Positions 1-7,733 of a stretch of 64,000 bases of DNA are shown in pieces. This stretch comes from RGIG2041 sp045578865 (lineage in GTDB: Bacteria; Bacillota; Clostridia; UBA1381; UMGS1253). The stretch spans positions 1 through 64,000 of the forward strand of contig JAZNLB010000024.1 of NCBI GenBank assembly GCA_045578865.1, written 5' to 3'. A program made the translations under genes and the position numbers. Positions within the stretch are counted from its first letter, which is position 1, and each line of letters opens with the position of its first letter. Under the pieces are notes generated by a model that made no database searches, had not been told where the DNA came from, and was given only the letters and a program-made list of their open reading frames with translations.

Positions 1-2
1 CT

Positions 3-155
3 TTTAAGATACGAAACAGAGAAATGATTGACCGTTCAGACATTGTAATATGCTTTATTGAAAAAGAATACGGCGGTGCTTACCACAGCATGAAATATGC
101 TGTTAAAAAAGGCAAGAAGGTTATAAATCTTTTTGAAAAGAAACACACCCTTTAA
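3..155 (+). CDS. SLOG/DUF1273-like protein, C-terminal fragment
   Basis: This is the 3' end of a gene that begins upstream of the window; 50 codons remain, ending in TAA. The visible residues include MIDRSDIVICFIEK, a GGAYHSMKYA segment and KKGKKVINLF. This is the usual ending of SLOG (YpsA/DUF1273-type) Rossmann-like proteins, where a conserved Asp-containing strand is followed by a helix and a final strand. The family is thought to bind nucleotides or related ligands, and the role here is unknown. The stop codon lies inside the terminator stem that follows. The family call is from pattern recognition on a short fragment. Confidence 0.55.
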   Translation, partial: FKIRNREMIDRSDIVICFIEKEYGGAYHSMKYAVKKGKKVINLFEKKHTL

Positions 156-183
156 GTCATCGACTTTAAAAGGGTGTGTTTTT
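141..183. terminator. Bidirectional terminator between convergent genes
   Basis: The left arm AAACACACCCTTTAAGTC pairs with the right arm, ending GGGTGTGTTT, across a short ATC loop with a two-base bulge. A-rich and T-rich flanks let it act on both strands. The last codons of both neighbouring reading frames lie inside the stem. Confidence 0.8.
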
Positions 184-633
184 ACGTTTGTCGGTTTTTG
201 CGCTCATTGTCATGATAAGTCCGATAGCCGCAAGTATGGGAGTAAAGGATTCAGGCTTTAAAAGTTTAAGTACCAACGCAGTTCCTTTAATATCTGCTGT
301 ACTTAAAAGCCATGAAGTTACAGTTGTACCAATGTTTGCACCCATGATAACGGAAGTTGCTTGTCCAAGACTCATCACGCCGGCATTTACCAAACCGATA
401 ACCATTACAGAAGTCGCAGATGAACTTTGAATAATGGCTGTTACACACGCGCCGATGCCTACGCCCGAAAAGCGATTATTGCTGATTCTGCCCAGCAGTT
501 TTTTCATGCCTTCACCGGCACTTTTTTCAAGCGCATCGCTTAAAAAATTCATCCCGACAATAAATACGCCTACGCCTGCAAGCAGCCATATTAAACTTTG
601 CAACAACTGCATAATTTCTTCTGCGGATAACAT
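166..633 (-). CDS. Truncated Na/Pi-cotransporter N-terminal domain
   Basis: A 155-residue membrane protein matches only the first half-repeat of the Na+/phosphate cotransporter family (NptA/YjbB type). It has an N-terminal helix with GMNFLSDALEK, the hallmark QSSSATSV motif near residue 70, and GANIGTTVTSWL near residue 100. Family members usually have two such inverted repeats and often a PhoU-like tail, about 300-550 residues. Here the second QSS repeat and the tail are missing. The final residues KNTPF are encoded by the terminator stem, as if a deletion joined the gene to that hairpin. The ATG has an AAGGAGA site 6 nt upstream. It is probably a non-functional remnant, although the frame is open. 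Confidence 0.75.
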   Translation of the reverse strand: MLSAEEIMQLLQSLIWLLAGVGVFIVGMNFLSDALEKSAGEGMKKLLGRISNNRFSGVGIGACVTAIIQSSSATSVMVIGLVNAGVMSLGQATSVIMGANIGTTVTSWLLSTADIKGTALVLKLLKPESFTPILAAIGLIMTMSAKTDKRKNTPF

Positions 634-728
634 ACAATCTCTCCTTCTGTCAAAGCTTGTGATTTTCCGATAACATTGTATTTAAAAACAGCAAATTGCT
701 CAAATAAGCCACGCCGAGCAATCCGACC

Positions 729-756
729 ATTATAGATATTTTTATAAAAATCCAAT
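729..756 (-). promoter_or_regulatory. Probable promoter of the truncated Na/Pi gene
   Basis: On the minus strand a TTGGAT -35 element and a TATAAT -10 element are 16 nt apart, about 100 nt upstream of the start codon. The remaining bases from 757 to 960 are AT-rich and show no gene. Confidence 0.5.
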
Positions 757-966
757 TCTTATTATATTATCCTCATTTTCAATTTTCGGATACATTATAC
801 TTTTTCCGGTTCCGCGTGTCAACCGTTTTTAATCAAAAAAAACGCACAATACTCATTAAAAAGACCAATCTAAGAAATAAGGTTGTTCGTAAATATTAAA
901 TAATTTCGACAAACACACAAAAAGCAGAACCATAGAGATATTTTAATTATTCTTTGGCAATATATA

Positions 967-1154
967 ACCTTCCAAGGTAATTTAGCTAAATTTTGCACAT
1001 TCGTGCAAAGCGAAATTATTGCTCCGCAATAGCTAAATTGTTTCTGCCGAAACAGTTAAATTAAATTCGCTTTTTAGCTGACCGAAGGTCAATTTAGCTA
1101 CAAAGTAATTTAGCGTGCATTAGCACATTTAGCTCGCGGAACGCGAATTTGGCT
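967..1154. repeat. Array of eight mini-hairpins with a shared linker
   Basis: Eight short perfect inverted repeats lie in a row: ACCTT-CC-AAGGT (967), TTTGCAC-ATTC-GTGCAAA (992), ATTGC-TCC-GCAAT (1018), GTTTC-TGCC-GAAAC (1040), TGACC-GAA-GGTCA (1079), TAC-AAA-GTA (1099), GTGC-ATTA-GCAC (1115) and TCGCG-GAA-CGCGA (1134). The stems differ in sequence, but most are joined by the same linker, AATTTAGC or its reverse complement GCTAAATT. No reading frame runs through the array. It sits just downstream of the tRNA operon terminator on the minus strand. The function is unknown; it differs from CRISPR because the constant part is the short linker, not a long repeat. Confidence 0.7.
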
Positions 1155-1193
1155 AAAAAAAGACATTATTCTTTGTCGAATAATGTCTTTTTT
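1155..1193 (-). terminator. Terminator of the tRNA Met-Glu-Val operon
   Basis: A perfect 15-bp stem, AAAAAAGACATTATT with AATAATGTCTTTTTT, encloses an 8-nt loop and ends in a T run on the minus strand, directly after tRNA-Val. Confidence 0.9.
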
Positions 1194-1198
1194 CATGG

Positions 1199-1271
1199 TG
1201 GGAGTTACAGGGCTCGAACCTGTGACCCTCTGCTTGTAAGGCAGATGCTCTCCCAGCTGAGCTAAACTCCC
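1199..1271 (-). tRNA. tRNA-Val (anticodon TAC)
   Basis: A full cloverleaf reads on the minus strand from GGGAGTTTAGC. The anticodon stem TCTGC/GCAGA holds the loop CTTACAA, giving TAC. The T arm is CACAGGTTCGAGCCCTGT, and the CCA end is encoded at 1196-1198. Confidence 0.95.
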
Positions 1272-1277
1272 ATATGG

Positions 1278-1350
1278 TGACCCGTAAGGGAATCGAACCC
1301 TTGTTTCAGGCGTGAGAGGCCTACGTCTTAACCGCTTGACCAACGGGCCA
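1278..1350 (-). tRNA. tRNA-Glu (anticodon CTC)
   Basis: The minus-strand cloverleaf starts TGGCCCG. The anticodon loop CTCTCAC between TAGGC and GCCTG gives CTC, the isoacceptor for GAG codons. CCA is encoded at 1275-1277. It is the middle gene of the three-tRNA operon, four bases from its neighbour tRNA-Val. Confidence 0.93.
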
Positions 1351-1360
1351 AAAAAAATGG

Positions 1361-1434
1361 TAGCGGCGAGTGGACTTGAACCACCGACCTAACGGGTATG
1401 AACCGTTTGCTCTAGCCAACTGAGCTACACCGCC
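1361..1434 (-). tRNA. tRNA-Met (anticodon CAT, elongator type)
   Basis: The minus-strand cloverleaf starts GGCGGTGTAGCTCAG. The stem AACGG/CCGTT holds the loop TTCATAC, giving CAT. A paired first position and an A-rich variable region suggest elongator Met, not initiator; Ile2 (lysidine) cannot be fully excluded. CCA is encoded at 1358-1360. It is the first gene of the operon. Confidence 0.9.
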
Positions 1435-1468
1435 ACATTTCTATAATTCGCCTCACAGCGACTACGCC

Positions 1469-1497
1469 ATTATAATACATAAAAACTTCTTTGTCAA
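1469..1497 (-). promoter_or_regulatory. Promoter of the tRNA operon
   Basis: On the minus strand a consensus TTGACA and TATAAT are separated by 17 nt, about 35 nt upstream of tRNA-Met. Confidence 0.85.
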
Positions 1498-1525
1498 CTC
1501 TTTTTTAAAATTTTTATATATTTTT

Positions 1526-2686
1526 CTACGAATCATCGATGCACACCGAGTAGTCCTCCACGGACAATCGCACGCCCAAAGCATCGCGGATTTTGTAGTA
1601 CTCCGAGGCTGCCTTATAGTTTTCTTCACCTGTTTTAATTGCTTTAATCATGAGATTTTTCGGTGTTTCAAGTGGCGAGATATACTCCATGGCTGTGATT
1701 TCATAACCGCACGATTCCAAGTACAGACAGCGCATTGCATCCGTGAGCACATCCGCAAGGCGCGCTTTGAAAATCGGGTGTTTTATAAGCGGTGCAAATG
1801 CCTCATAATGATATTGCGAAAGCATTTCTTTGTGACAACAAGGCACAACAACCATCGCCTTGACACCCGTCCGCACACCTAAACCGATTGCCATATCTGT
1901 TGCCGTATCACACGCATGCAAGGAAACGAGCAAATCCACCTGCTCATCCGGTTGATACGCTCGCACATCTGCACAGACAAATCGCATATTTTTGTATCCG
2001 AGATTGTCTGCCATACGGCGGGACGCTGTGATAACTGTTTCAGAATAATCTACGCCGATAAAACTGCAATCCATTTTCAGCATATCACGCATATAGTAAT
2101 TGAGCACAAACGACAGATAGGACTTGCCGCAGGCACAGTCCAAAACACAAACGCGTCTGTTTTTCGGCAGCGTATCAATCACCGGTTTTAAAATTTCAAT
2201 ATAGTGGTCAATTTGATTATACTTACGGATTTTATCGTTTTTTATCTTACCTTCCTTGCTCATGATGCCGATTTCTTTTAAAAGCGCATCCGCTCTGCCC
2301 GGCTTTATAATATATTCTCTGCCACCGGAGGCATTTATATTCGTATCTCCAGCAAAAGAATTGTCCGTTTGTTTCGTTCGCACACCGCGGTCATCTGCTT
2401 CCAAAATCAAATTCGTGCCTCGTTCTGCATATGTAAACACCAAAGACTCATATTTCACACTCTCGGATGCAATATAATCTGCCACACCCGATAAATCCGT
2501 TTTATGCTTAACGCCGTTCATCGTTACAACAAAACCGTTGTCCTCCGGCAACACTTCCCCCGTAAATCTCTTGGTGCCGGATTTAAAGGCCACCGCCATT
2601 TTCACGAAATAATCTTTCTTTTCATTGTATCGACCGGTAATCCCTAAAAGCATAAATTTAATCTTGTCCGTCGTTGTTTTCTTCAT
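1526..2686 (-). CDS. Class I SAM-dependent methyltransferase
   Basis: About 386 residues. The C-terminal two thirds is a Rossmann methyltransferase: motif I VLDCACGKSYLSF near residue 180, an acidic FIGVDYSE, then VDLLVSLHACDTATDMA and VVPCCHKEML. This HACDTATD/PCCHKE signature is that of the Methyltransf_32 (GSTCD-like) family. The substrate is not known; the N-terminal 150 residues may bind RNA. I start at ATG 2686, which has GAGG 3 nt upstream and overlaps the preceding gene by 29 nt; TTG 2695 or ATG 2653 are alternatives. It is the last gene of the run below ligA and gatCAB, so translation-linked RNA methylation is possible but is inference. Confidence 0.8.
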   Translation of the reverse strand: MKKTTTDKIKFMLLGITGRYNEKKDYFVKMAVAFKSGTKRFTGEVLPEDNGFVVTMNGVKHKTDLSGVADYIASESVKYESLVFTYAERGTNLILEADDRGVRTKQTDNSFAGDTNINASGGREYIIKPGRADALLKEIGIMSKEGKIKNDKIRKYNQIDHYIEILKPVIDTLPKNRRVCVLDCACGKSYLSFVLNYYMRDMLKMDCSFIGVDYSETVITASRRMADNLGYKNMRFVCADVRAYQPDEQVDLLVSLHACDTATDMAIGLGVRTGVKAMVVVPCCHKEMLSQYHYEAFAPLIKHPIFKARLADVLTDAMRCLYLESCGYEITAMEYISPLETPKNLMIKAIKTGEENYKAASEYYKIRDALGVRLSVEDYSVCIDDS

Positions 2687-4397
2687 AATCCTCAACCGCC
2701 AAACTGTATGTTTTTTTGTTTAAATAATCAAATATTGTTATGCCGTCAAATTTCTTTTGCGTAAAAACATCATACTCCATGCGTACAATGCGTACATATT
2801 TTAGCACTTCCTTGCGCGACATTGCAAGCAGGTTTTCCTCCAAAAGATTTGATTCGTATGCTTTTTCCCACGCATAAGTGTAATATGTTTTTGTTGCCGC
2901 AGGCAAATGCATCCACGGCGCCAACTGCGCCGTCTTGTTGTTTTTGAAAGCTTCGTAAGTTAAAAGCGCATCAAAAATCGCGTCCTCTTTGGCAATGCAC
3001 TCCGTATGAAACCTATGAAATAGCGCATAGCACGCATTTTGCGGATAACTTGTGCCCGCAATCGTATTTTTCTGCCAAAATGCCGACAGTGCCTCAAAAT
3101 AAGCAAATGCCGACAAACCGCTTTTTTCCATCGAATACACAAGCGCTTTGGTATATCTGCCGCTATTGTAATACAACTCCAACACATTTTCTATCTGTTT
3201 TAGTTTCTGCATTTCAGCATAGGAAATCCATCGGCTTGCAAGCACCTCATACGGTGGCTCGTGGGTGTGGATATATCCAAAATCCTCCGCCTGTCCTCTG
3301 ATTTTTGTGCCTTTTAACAGTTTCAAAAACCCAAGTTGCAGCATATCCGGCTTTAAGGCGAACACATCGCAAAAAGAGGTAGAAAAACTTTCATAATCTT
3401 CATACGGTAGCCCCGCAATCAAATCCAGATGTATATGCATATTGTTTGCTTGACGCAAACGCAAAACATTGGATTGTATTTTCTCCCACTTTGCATATCT
3501 GTCAATCGCTACCGATGTTTTAGCATGCGTTGTCTGCACACCGATTTCCAGCTGAAACCAACCTTTCGGAGCCGTTTCCAAGAGCAAAAGCATTTCCTGC
3601 GATAAGCCGTCTGCTGTCACCTCAAAGTGAAAACAGGTGCGTTGGTTACTTTTTAATATAAAACGCAAAATTTCAACCGTTCGCTTCGGATCAATATTAA
3701 ATGTTCTATCCGTCAGTTTTACAAGTGGCACACGCATTTCCATAAACAGCTTTAAATCTTCAAACACCCTGGTGAGCGAAAAGAACCGTACACCATGCGA
3801 GGTGGAAGAAAGACAGTAACTGCACCTGAAGGGACAGCCACGGCTCGTTTCATAATAAATCAGCTTGTTTTTCAGACTATCCACCACATCGGCGTTATAT
3901 ACACGAGCAAGCACATCTAAATTCTGTATGCAGGCAGGCTCACCAATCACGAAAGCATCGCCATCTTTGTAGCACAGTCCATCTATTCGAGAAAAATTTA
4001 TGCCTTCCAGCAGCGCAGGCACACTTCTTTCTCCTTCGCCGCGCAGGCAAAAATCCACATACGGATGTGTTTTTAAAAACGCTTCTGTTTCATATGTAAT
4101 CTCCGGCCCTCCAAAGACAATTACCACATCGGGTTTCACGGATTTCAAACGACACGCAAGGCTTTCCAAAAACGGCAAATTCCAGATATAACAACCAAAC
4201 AAATACACATCACAATCGAGCGCAAACAATTCTGAGCACACGCGCTCCACACTGTCATTGATGCAATATACCTTTGTCTCCAAAGGCAAATGAGCACAGG
4301 CGGCACGCAAGTTTATAAGCGCAAGCGAGGAATGTGTATAACTTGCATTTACTGCACATATACACGCTTTTTTACATTTCAATTTTTGCAATGTCAT
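2658..4397 (-). CDS. B12-binding-domain radical SAM protein (DUF4080 type)
   Basis: This is a 579-residue radical SAM enzyme. Residues 1-150 form a cobalamin-binding-like Rossmann domain (IVFGGPEITYE, FCLRGEGE). The radical SAM core follows, with the 4Fe-4S motif CPFRCSYC near residue 195, and the C-terminal third resembles DUF4080. Enzymes of this type cleave SAM reductively to start radical chemistry; the substrate is unknown. The start is ATG 4397, preceded by GGGGAGG. It follows gatB by 46 nt and overlaps the methyltransferase gene, so all are likely co-transcribed. Confidence 0.85.
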   Translation of the reverse strand: MTLQKLKCKKACICAVNASYTHSSLALINLRAACAHLPLETKVYCINDSVERVCSELFALDCDVYLFGCYIWNLPFLESLACRLKSVKPDVVIVFGGPEITYETEAFLKTHPYVDFCLRGEGERSVPALLEGINFSRIDGLCYKDGDAFVIGEPACIQNLDVLARVYNADVVDSLKNKLIYYETSRGCPFRCSYCLSSTSHGVRFFSLTRVFEDLKLFMEMRVPLVKLTDRTFNIDPKRTVEILRFILKSNQRTCFHFEVTADGLSQEMLLLLETAPKGWFQLEIGVQTTHAKTSVAIDRYAKWEKIQSNVLRLRQANNMHIHLDLIAGLPYEDYESFSTSFCDVFALKPDMLQLGFLKLLKGTKIRGQAEDFGYIHTHEPPYEVLASRWISYAEMQKLKQIENVLELYYNSGRYTKALVYSMEKSGLSAFAYFEALSAFWQKNTIAGTSYPQNACYALFHRFHTECIAKEDAIFDALLTYEAFKNNKTAQLAPWMHLPAATKTYYTYAWEKAYESNLLEENLLAMSRKEVLKYVRIVRMEYDVFTQKKFDGITIFDYLNKKTYSLAVEDYEENNDGQD

Positions 4398-4443
4398 ACA
4401 CCTCCCCACTAAAAATGGCAAGACAACGCTTGCCATTTTATAC

Positions 4444-5886
4444 TTACATAGAATCGAGCAATTCTTTAATCATCGGATTGAGCATCTGGGGATTTGCTTT
4501 TCCCTTGGAGGCACGCATGACCTGACCAACCAAAAACCCGATAACATTTGTTTTGCCGTTTTTATAATCCTCAACGGATTTTGGATTGCTTTCAAGAATT
4601 TCCAGAACAATCGCTTTGAGCGCATCTCCGTCATTGACCTGTTCAAGACCTTCCTCTTTCACAATGACCTCCGGCGTTTTTCCGGTTTCAAACATTATGG
4701 AGAGCACCTTTTTGCCCGCCGTATTGCTGATTGTACCTTTTTCAATCAACGCAATCAAGGCTGTGAGTTGTTCAGGCGCAATCGTAATGTCCGTAATTTC
4801 AATGTTTTTTTCATTTAAAATTTTAGATATATCGCCCAAGAGCCAGTTGGCAACCGTTTTCGCCGTTGCGCCCAAATTTACACAGGCTTCAAAATACATT
4901 GCCATTGCCTTGCTGCCCGAAATCAGTCCTGCTTCGTAATCCGAAATGGAATATGTCGAAACAAAGCGTTCGCGTTTTGCGCTCGGCAGTTCCGGAATTG
5001 TCTTTTGAATTTCATCAATTTGCTCGTCCGTCACAACAATCGGCACGAGGTCCGGATCCGGAAAATATCTGTAATCCTGCGCTTCTTCCTTGGAGCGCAT
5101 TGCATAGTTTACGCCCTTGGCATCATCCCAACGACGGGTTTCCTGCACAATCTTTTCTCCGGCAATCGTTGCTTCAATCTGGCGTTTTGCCTCATAATCA
5201 ATTGCGCGCACAGCCGCAGAAAAAGAACTCAAATTCTTCATCTCCGTTCGCGTGTTAAATGTTGCCTGTCCCTTCGGACGAACCGACACATTGACATCGC
5301 AACGCAACGAGCCTTCCTGCATCTTACAGTCTGAAACTTCCAGACACTCTAAAACTGCCTTCAACTCTTCCAAATACAGTTTTGCTTCTTCGGAACTGCG
5401 TAAGTCCGGCTCGGATACAATTTCAATAAGCGGCACGCCACAACGGTTCAAATCTACCAAAGATTTGCCCGGCACAACATCGTGGAGAAGTTTTCCCGCA
5501 TCTTCTTCAATGTGAATACGCGTTATACCGATGCGCTTTTTTGCTTCATCCTTTGTAATGTCAATATAACCGCCCACGCAAAGCGGCAAATCAAACTGTG
5601 AAATCTGATAGGCCTTCGGCAAATCCGGATAAAAATAATTTTTTCTGTCCTGCTTGCCGTATCGTGTAATGGAGCAACCCGTTGCCAGACCGGTTTTAAT
5701 CGCATATTCTACTACTTTTTTGTTTAGCACCGGCAAACTGCCCGGCATCGCCGTACAAACCAGACAGCACTGCGTATTTACATCCTTGCCGAATTCGGTT
5801 GAGCAACTGCAAAACGCCTTAGTCTTCGTTGCAAGTTCAGCATGTACTTCCAGACCGATGATGATTTCAAAATCTTCAAATTGCAT
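4444..5886 (-). CDS. gatB: Asp-tRNA(Asn)/Glu-tRNA(Gln) amidotransferase subunit B
   Basis: A 480-residue GatB of normal length. It shows IIGLEVHAEL at the N-terminus, the conserved YFYPDLPKAYQISQ segment, VDLNRCGVPLIEIVSEPD and SLRCDVNVSVRP, with a C-terminal YqeY-like helical domain ending in KELLDSM. GatB holds the kinase and ammonia-accepting site that converts misacylated Glu-tRNA(Gln) or Asp-tRNA(Asn) to the amide form. A GGGGGGAG site precedes the ATG. It is 13 nt downstream of gatA in the order gatC-gatA-gatB. Confidence 0.97.
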   Translation of the reverse strand: MQFEDFEIIIGLEVHAELATKTKAFCSCSTEFGKDVNTQCCLVCTAMPGSLPVLNKKVVEYAIKTGLATGCSITRYGKQDRKNYFYPDLPKAYQISQFDLPLCVGGYIDITKDEAKKRIGITRIHIEEDAGKLLHDVVPGKSLVDLNRCGVPLIEIVSEPDLRSSEEAKLYLEELKAVLECLEVSDCKMQEGSLRCDVNVSVRPKGQATFNTRTEMKNLSSFSAAVRAIDYEAKRQIEATIAGEKIVQETRRWDDAKGVNYAMRSKEEAQDYRYFPDPDLVPIVVTDEQIDEIQKTIPELPSAKRERFVSTYSISDYEAGLISGSKAMAMYFEACVNLGATAKTVANWLLGDISKILNEKNIEITDITIAPEQLTALIALIEKGTISNTAGKKVLSIMFETGKTPEVIVKEEGLEQVNDGDALKAIVLEILESNPKSVEDYKNGKTNVIGFLVGQVMRASKGKANPQMLNPMIKELLDSM

Positions 5887-5899
5887 TTTTGCTCCCCCC

Positions 5900-7357
5900 T
5901 TATACCATCGGCTTCAAGCTGAGGCCGACATTCTTTTCATACGCATACGCAGCATGTAAAATCGTTTTTTCATCAAAAGAATTACCGATAAGTTGCATAC
6001 CAATCGGCAAATTATTTGCGCCCACACCACACGGAATTGAAATCGCGGGCAAACCTGCAATATTGATGGAAACCGTACAGATATCCGCAAGATACATCTC
6101 CATCGGGTCCGCTGTCTTTTCGCCGAGTTTAAATGCAGTCACAGGTGCAGTCGGCGATAAGATGAAATCATACTTTTCAAATGCCGCTTCAAAACCGCTA
6201 CGCACAACGGTACGCACCTGCTGCGCCTTTTTATAATACGCATCATAATACCCCGAGCTGAGTGCATAAGTACCCAGCATAATTCTGCGCTTTACCTCAT
6301 CGCCGAAACCCTCGGAGCGCGTGTTTTTATACATTTCCATCAAATCATTGTAATTTTGCGTTCTATATCCGTATTTCACGCCATCGTAACGAGCAAGATT
6401 GGAACTCGCCTCAGCAGAAGAAATGATATAGTACGCCGGAAGCGCCGCCGACAAAGACGGCATATCAAAAAACTCCACGGTTGCGCCAAGCGTTTCATAG
6501 AGTTTTGCCGCATCTAAAATCGCCTGCTTGACCTCCGCCGAAATACCCTCGCCCATATATTCGTTCGGTATACCGATGCACATACCCGCTACATCTGTCG
6601 AAAGCGATGCCGTAAAATCCTCTTTGGCAAGCTGCACACTCGTCGAATCCATTTCGTCATGTCCGCAAATCAGATTTAACACCAACGCCGCATCCTCCAC
6701 ATCTTTCGTCAGTGGACCAATCTGGTCAAGTGAAGATGCAAACGCAACTAAACCAAAGCGCGACACTCTGCCATAGGTCGGCTTAATGCCAACCACACCG
6801 CAAAACGATGCAGGCTGACGAATTGAGCCACCCGTATCGGAGCCGAGCGTATACATAGCCATATCCGCACCGACTGCCGCCGCACTGCCGCCCGAGCTGC
6901 CGCCCGGTACATAAGCGGGGTTTTGCGGATTTTTTGTCTTTTTGAAATAGGAATTTTCCGTAGACGAACCCATCGCAAACTCGTCCATGTTGAGTTTGCC
7001 GAGCATCGGCACATGCATGCTTTTTATCTTGCCCGCTACAAACGCATCATAAGGCGGCACAAAATTTTCAAGCATACGGGATGCACAAGTTGTCGCTATG
7101 CCTTTCGTACAAATATTATCTTTAATGGCCATCGGCACCCCTTCGAGCGGCAAAAGTGCCTCACCGGATGCAATTTTGGCATCCGCCGCTTTTGCGCTCT
7201 CCATCGCACCTTCAAATGTGGTAGTAATATACGCATCGACCGTATTTTCCACGGATTCAATTCTTGAAATAACCGCCTGTGTAAGTTCGGCAGACGACAC
7301 TTCTTTTTTATTCAGCAGCGCCATAGCCTCATGCGCTGTAAGTTTATGCAGTTCCAT
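5900..7357 (-). CDS. gatA: Asp-tRNA(Asn)/Glu-tRNA(Gln) amidotransferase subunit A
   Basis: A 485-residue amidase-signature protein. The Ser-cisSer-Lys triad is visible in AIKDNICTKG (Lys), GGSSGGSAAAVGA and GSDTGGSIRQPASF. GatA releases ammonia from glutamine and passes it to GatB. The ATG has a GGAGGGGAG site. It lies 15 nt after gatC in the same operon. Confidence 0.97.
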   Translation of the reverse strand: MELHKLTAHEAMALLNKKEVSSAELTQAVISRIESVENTVDAYITTTFEGAMESAKAADAKIASGEALLPLEGVPMAIKDNICTKGIATTCASRMLENFVPPYDAFVAGKIKSMHVPMLGKLNMDEFAMGSSTENSYFKKTKNPQNPAYVPGGSSGGSAAAVGADMAMYTLGSDTGGSIRQPASFCGVVGIKPTYGRVSRFGLVAFASSLDQIGPLTKDVEDAALVLNLICGHDEMDSTSVQLAKEDFTASLSTDVAGMCIGIPNEYMGEGISAEVKQAILDAAKLYETLGATVEFFDMPSLSAALPAYYIISSAEASSNLARYDGVKYGYRTQNYNDLMEMYKNTRSEGFGDEVKRRIMLGTYALSSGYYDAYYKKAQQVRTVVRSGFEAAFEKYDFILSPTAPVTAFKLGEKTADPMEMYLADICTVSINIAGLPAISIPCGVGANNLPIGMQLIGNSFDEKTILHAAYAYEKNVGLSLKPMV

Positions 7358-7372
7358 ATTCGTCTCCCCTCC

Positions 7373-7660
7373 TTATTCCACAACTTTCGGCACGCTATAA
7401 CAACCTGCCTGTTTTTCAGGCGCACAAGAAAGCAGAGCATCTCTGTCAGCAGATGCACGCTCCACATCCTCACGCAACACATTTTCTACGCGAATGGCAT
7501 GATTGGTCGGCTCAATGCCGGCGGTATCAAACTCGGAAAGCGTATCCGCAAAAGCGATAATATCCGCCATTTGCGTCTCTAATCGCTCCGCCTCTGCCTC
7601 GCTCAAATTCAGTCTTGCAAGATTTGCAACATATTTAACTTCTTCTTTTGTTATCTTCAA
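7373..7660 (-). CDS. gatC: Asp-tRNA(Asn)/Glu-tRNA(Gln) amidotransferase subunit C
   Basis: A 95-residue GatC, the belt subunit that stabilises GatAB. It shows KITKEEVKYVANLARLNLSE at the N-terminus, then IIAFADTLSEFDTAGIEPTNH and the LREDV segment. I start at TTG 7658-7660 because AGGAGG lies about 8 nt upstream and the length then matches the family; a longer upstream frame has no ribosome site. It begins 73 nt after ligA. Confidence 0.93.
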   Translation of the reverse strand: MKITKEEVKYVANLARLNLSEAEAERLETQMADIIAFADTLSEFDTAGIEPTNHAIRVENVLREDVERASADRDALLSCAPEKQAGCYSVPKVVE

Positions 7661-7733
7661 TTTGGCTACCTCCTGCCAATTCGTAATTTCCAATAAAAAA
7701 TTATAACACAATTTACCTTTCGGTGCAAGGCAA

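Noticed and set aside
967..1154. CRISPR-like array
   Set aside because: The constant units are only about 8 bp and change orientation, and the variable parts are palindromes instead of spacers. No cas gene is near.
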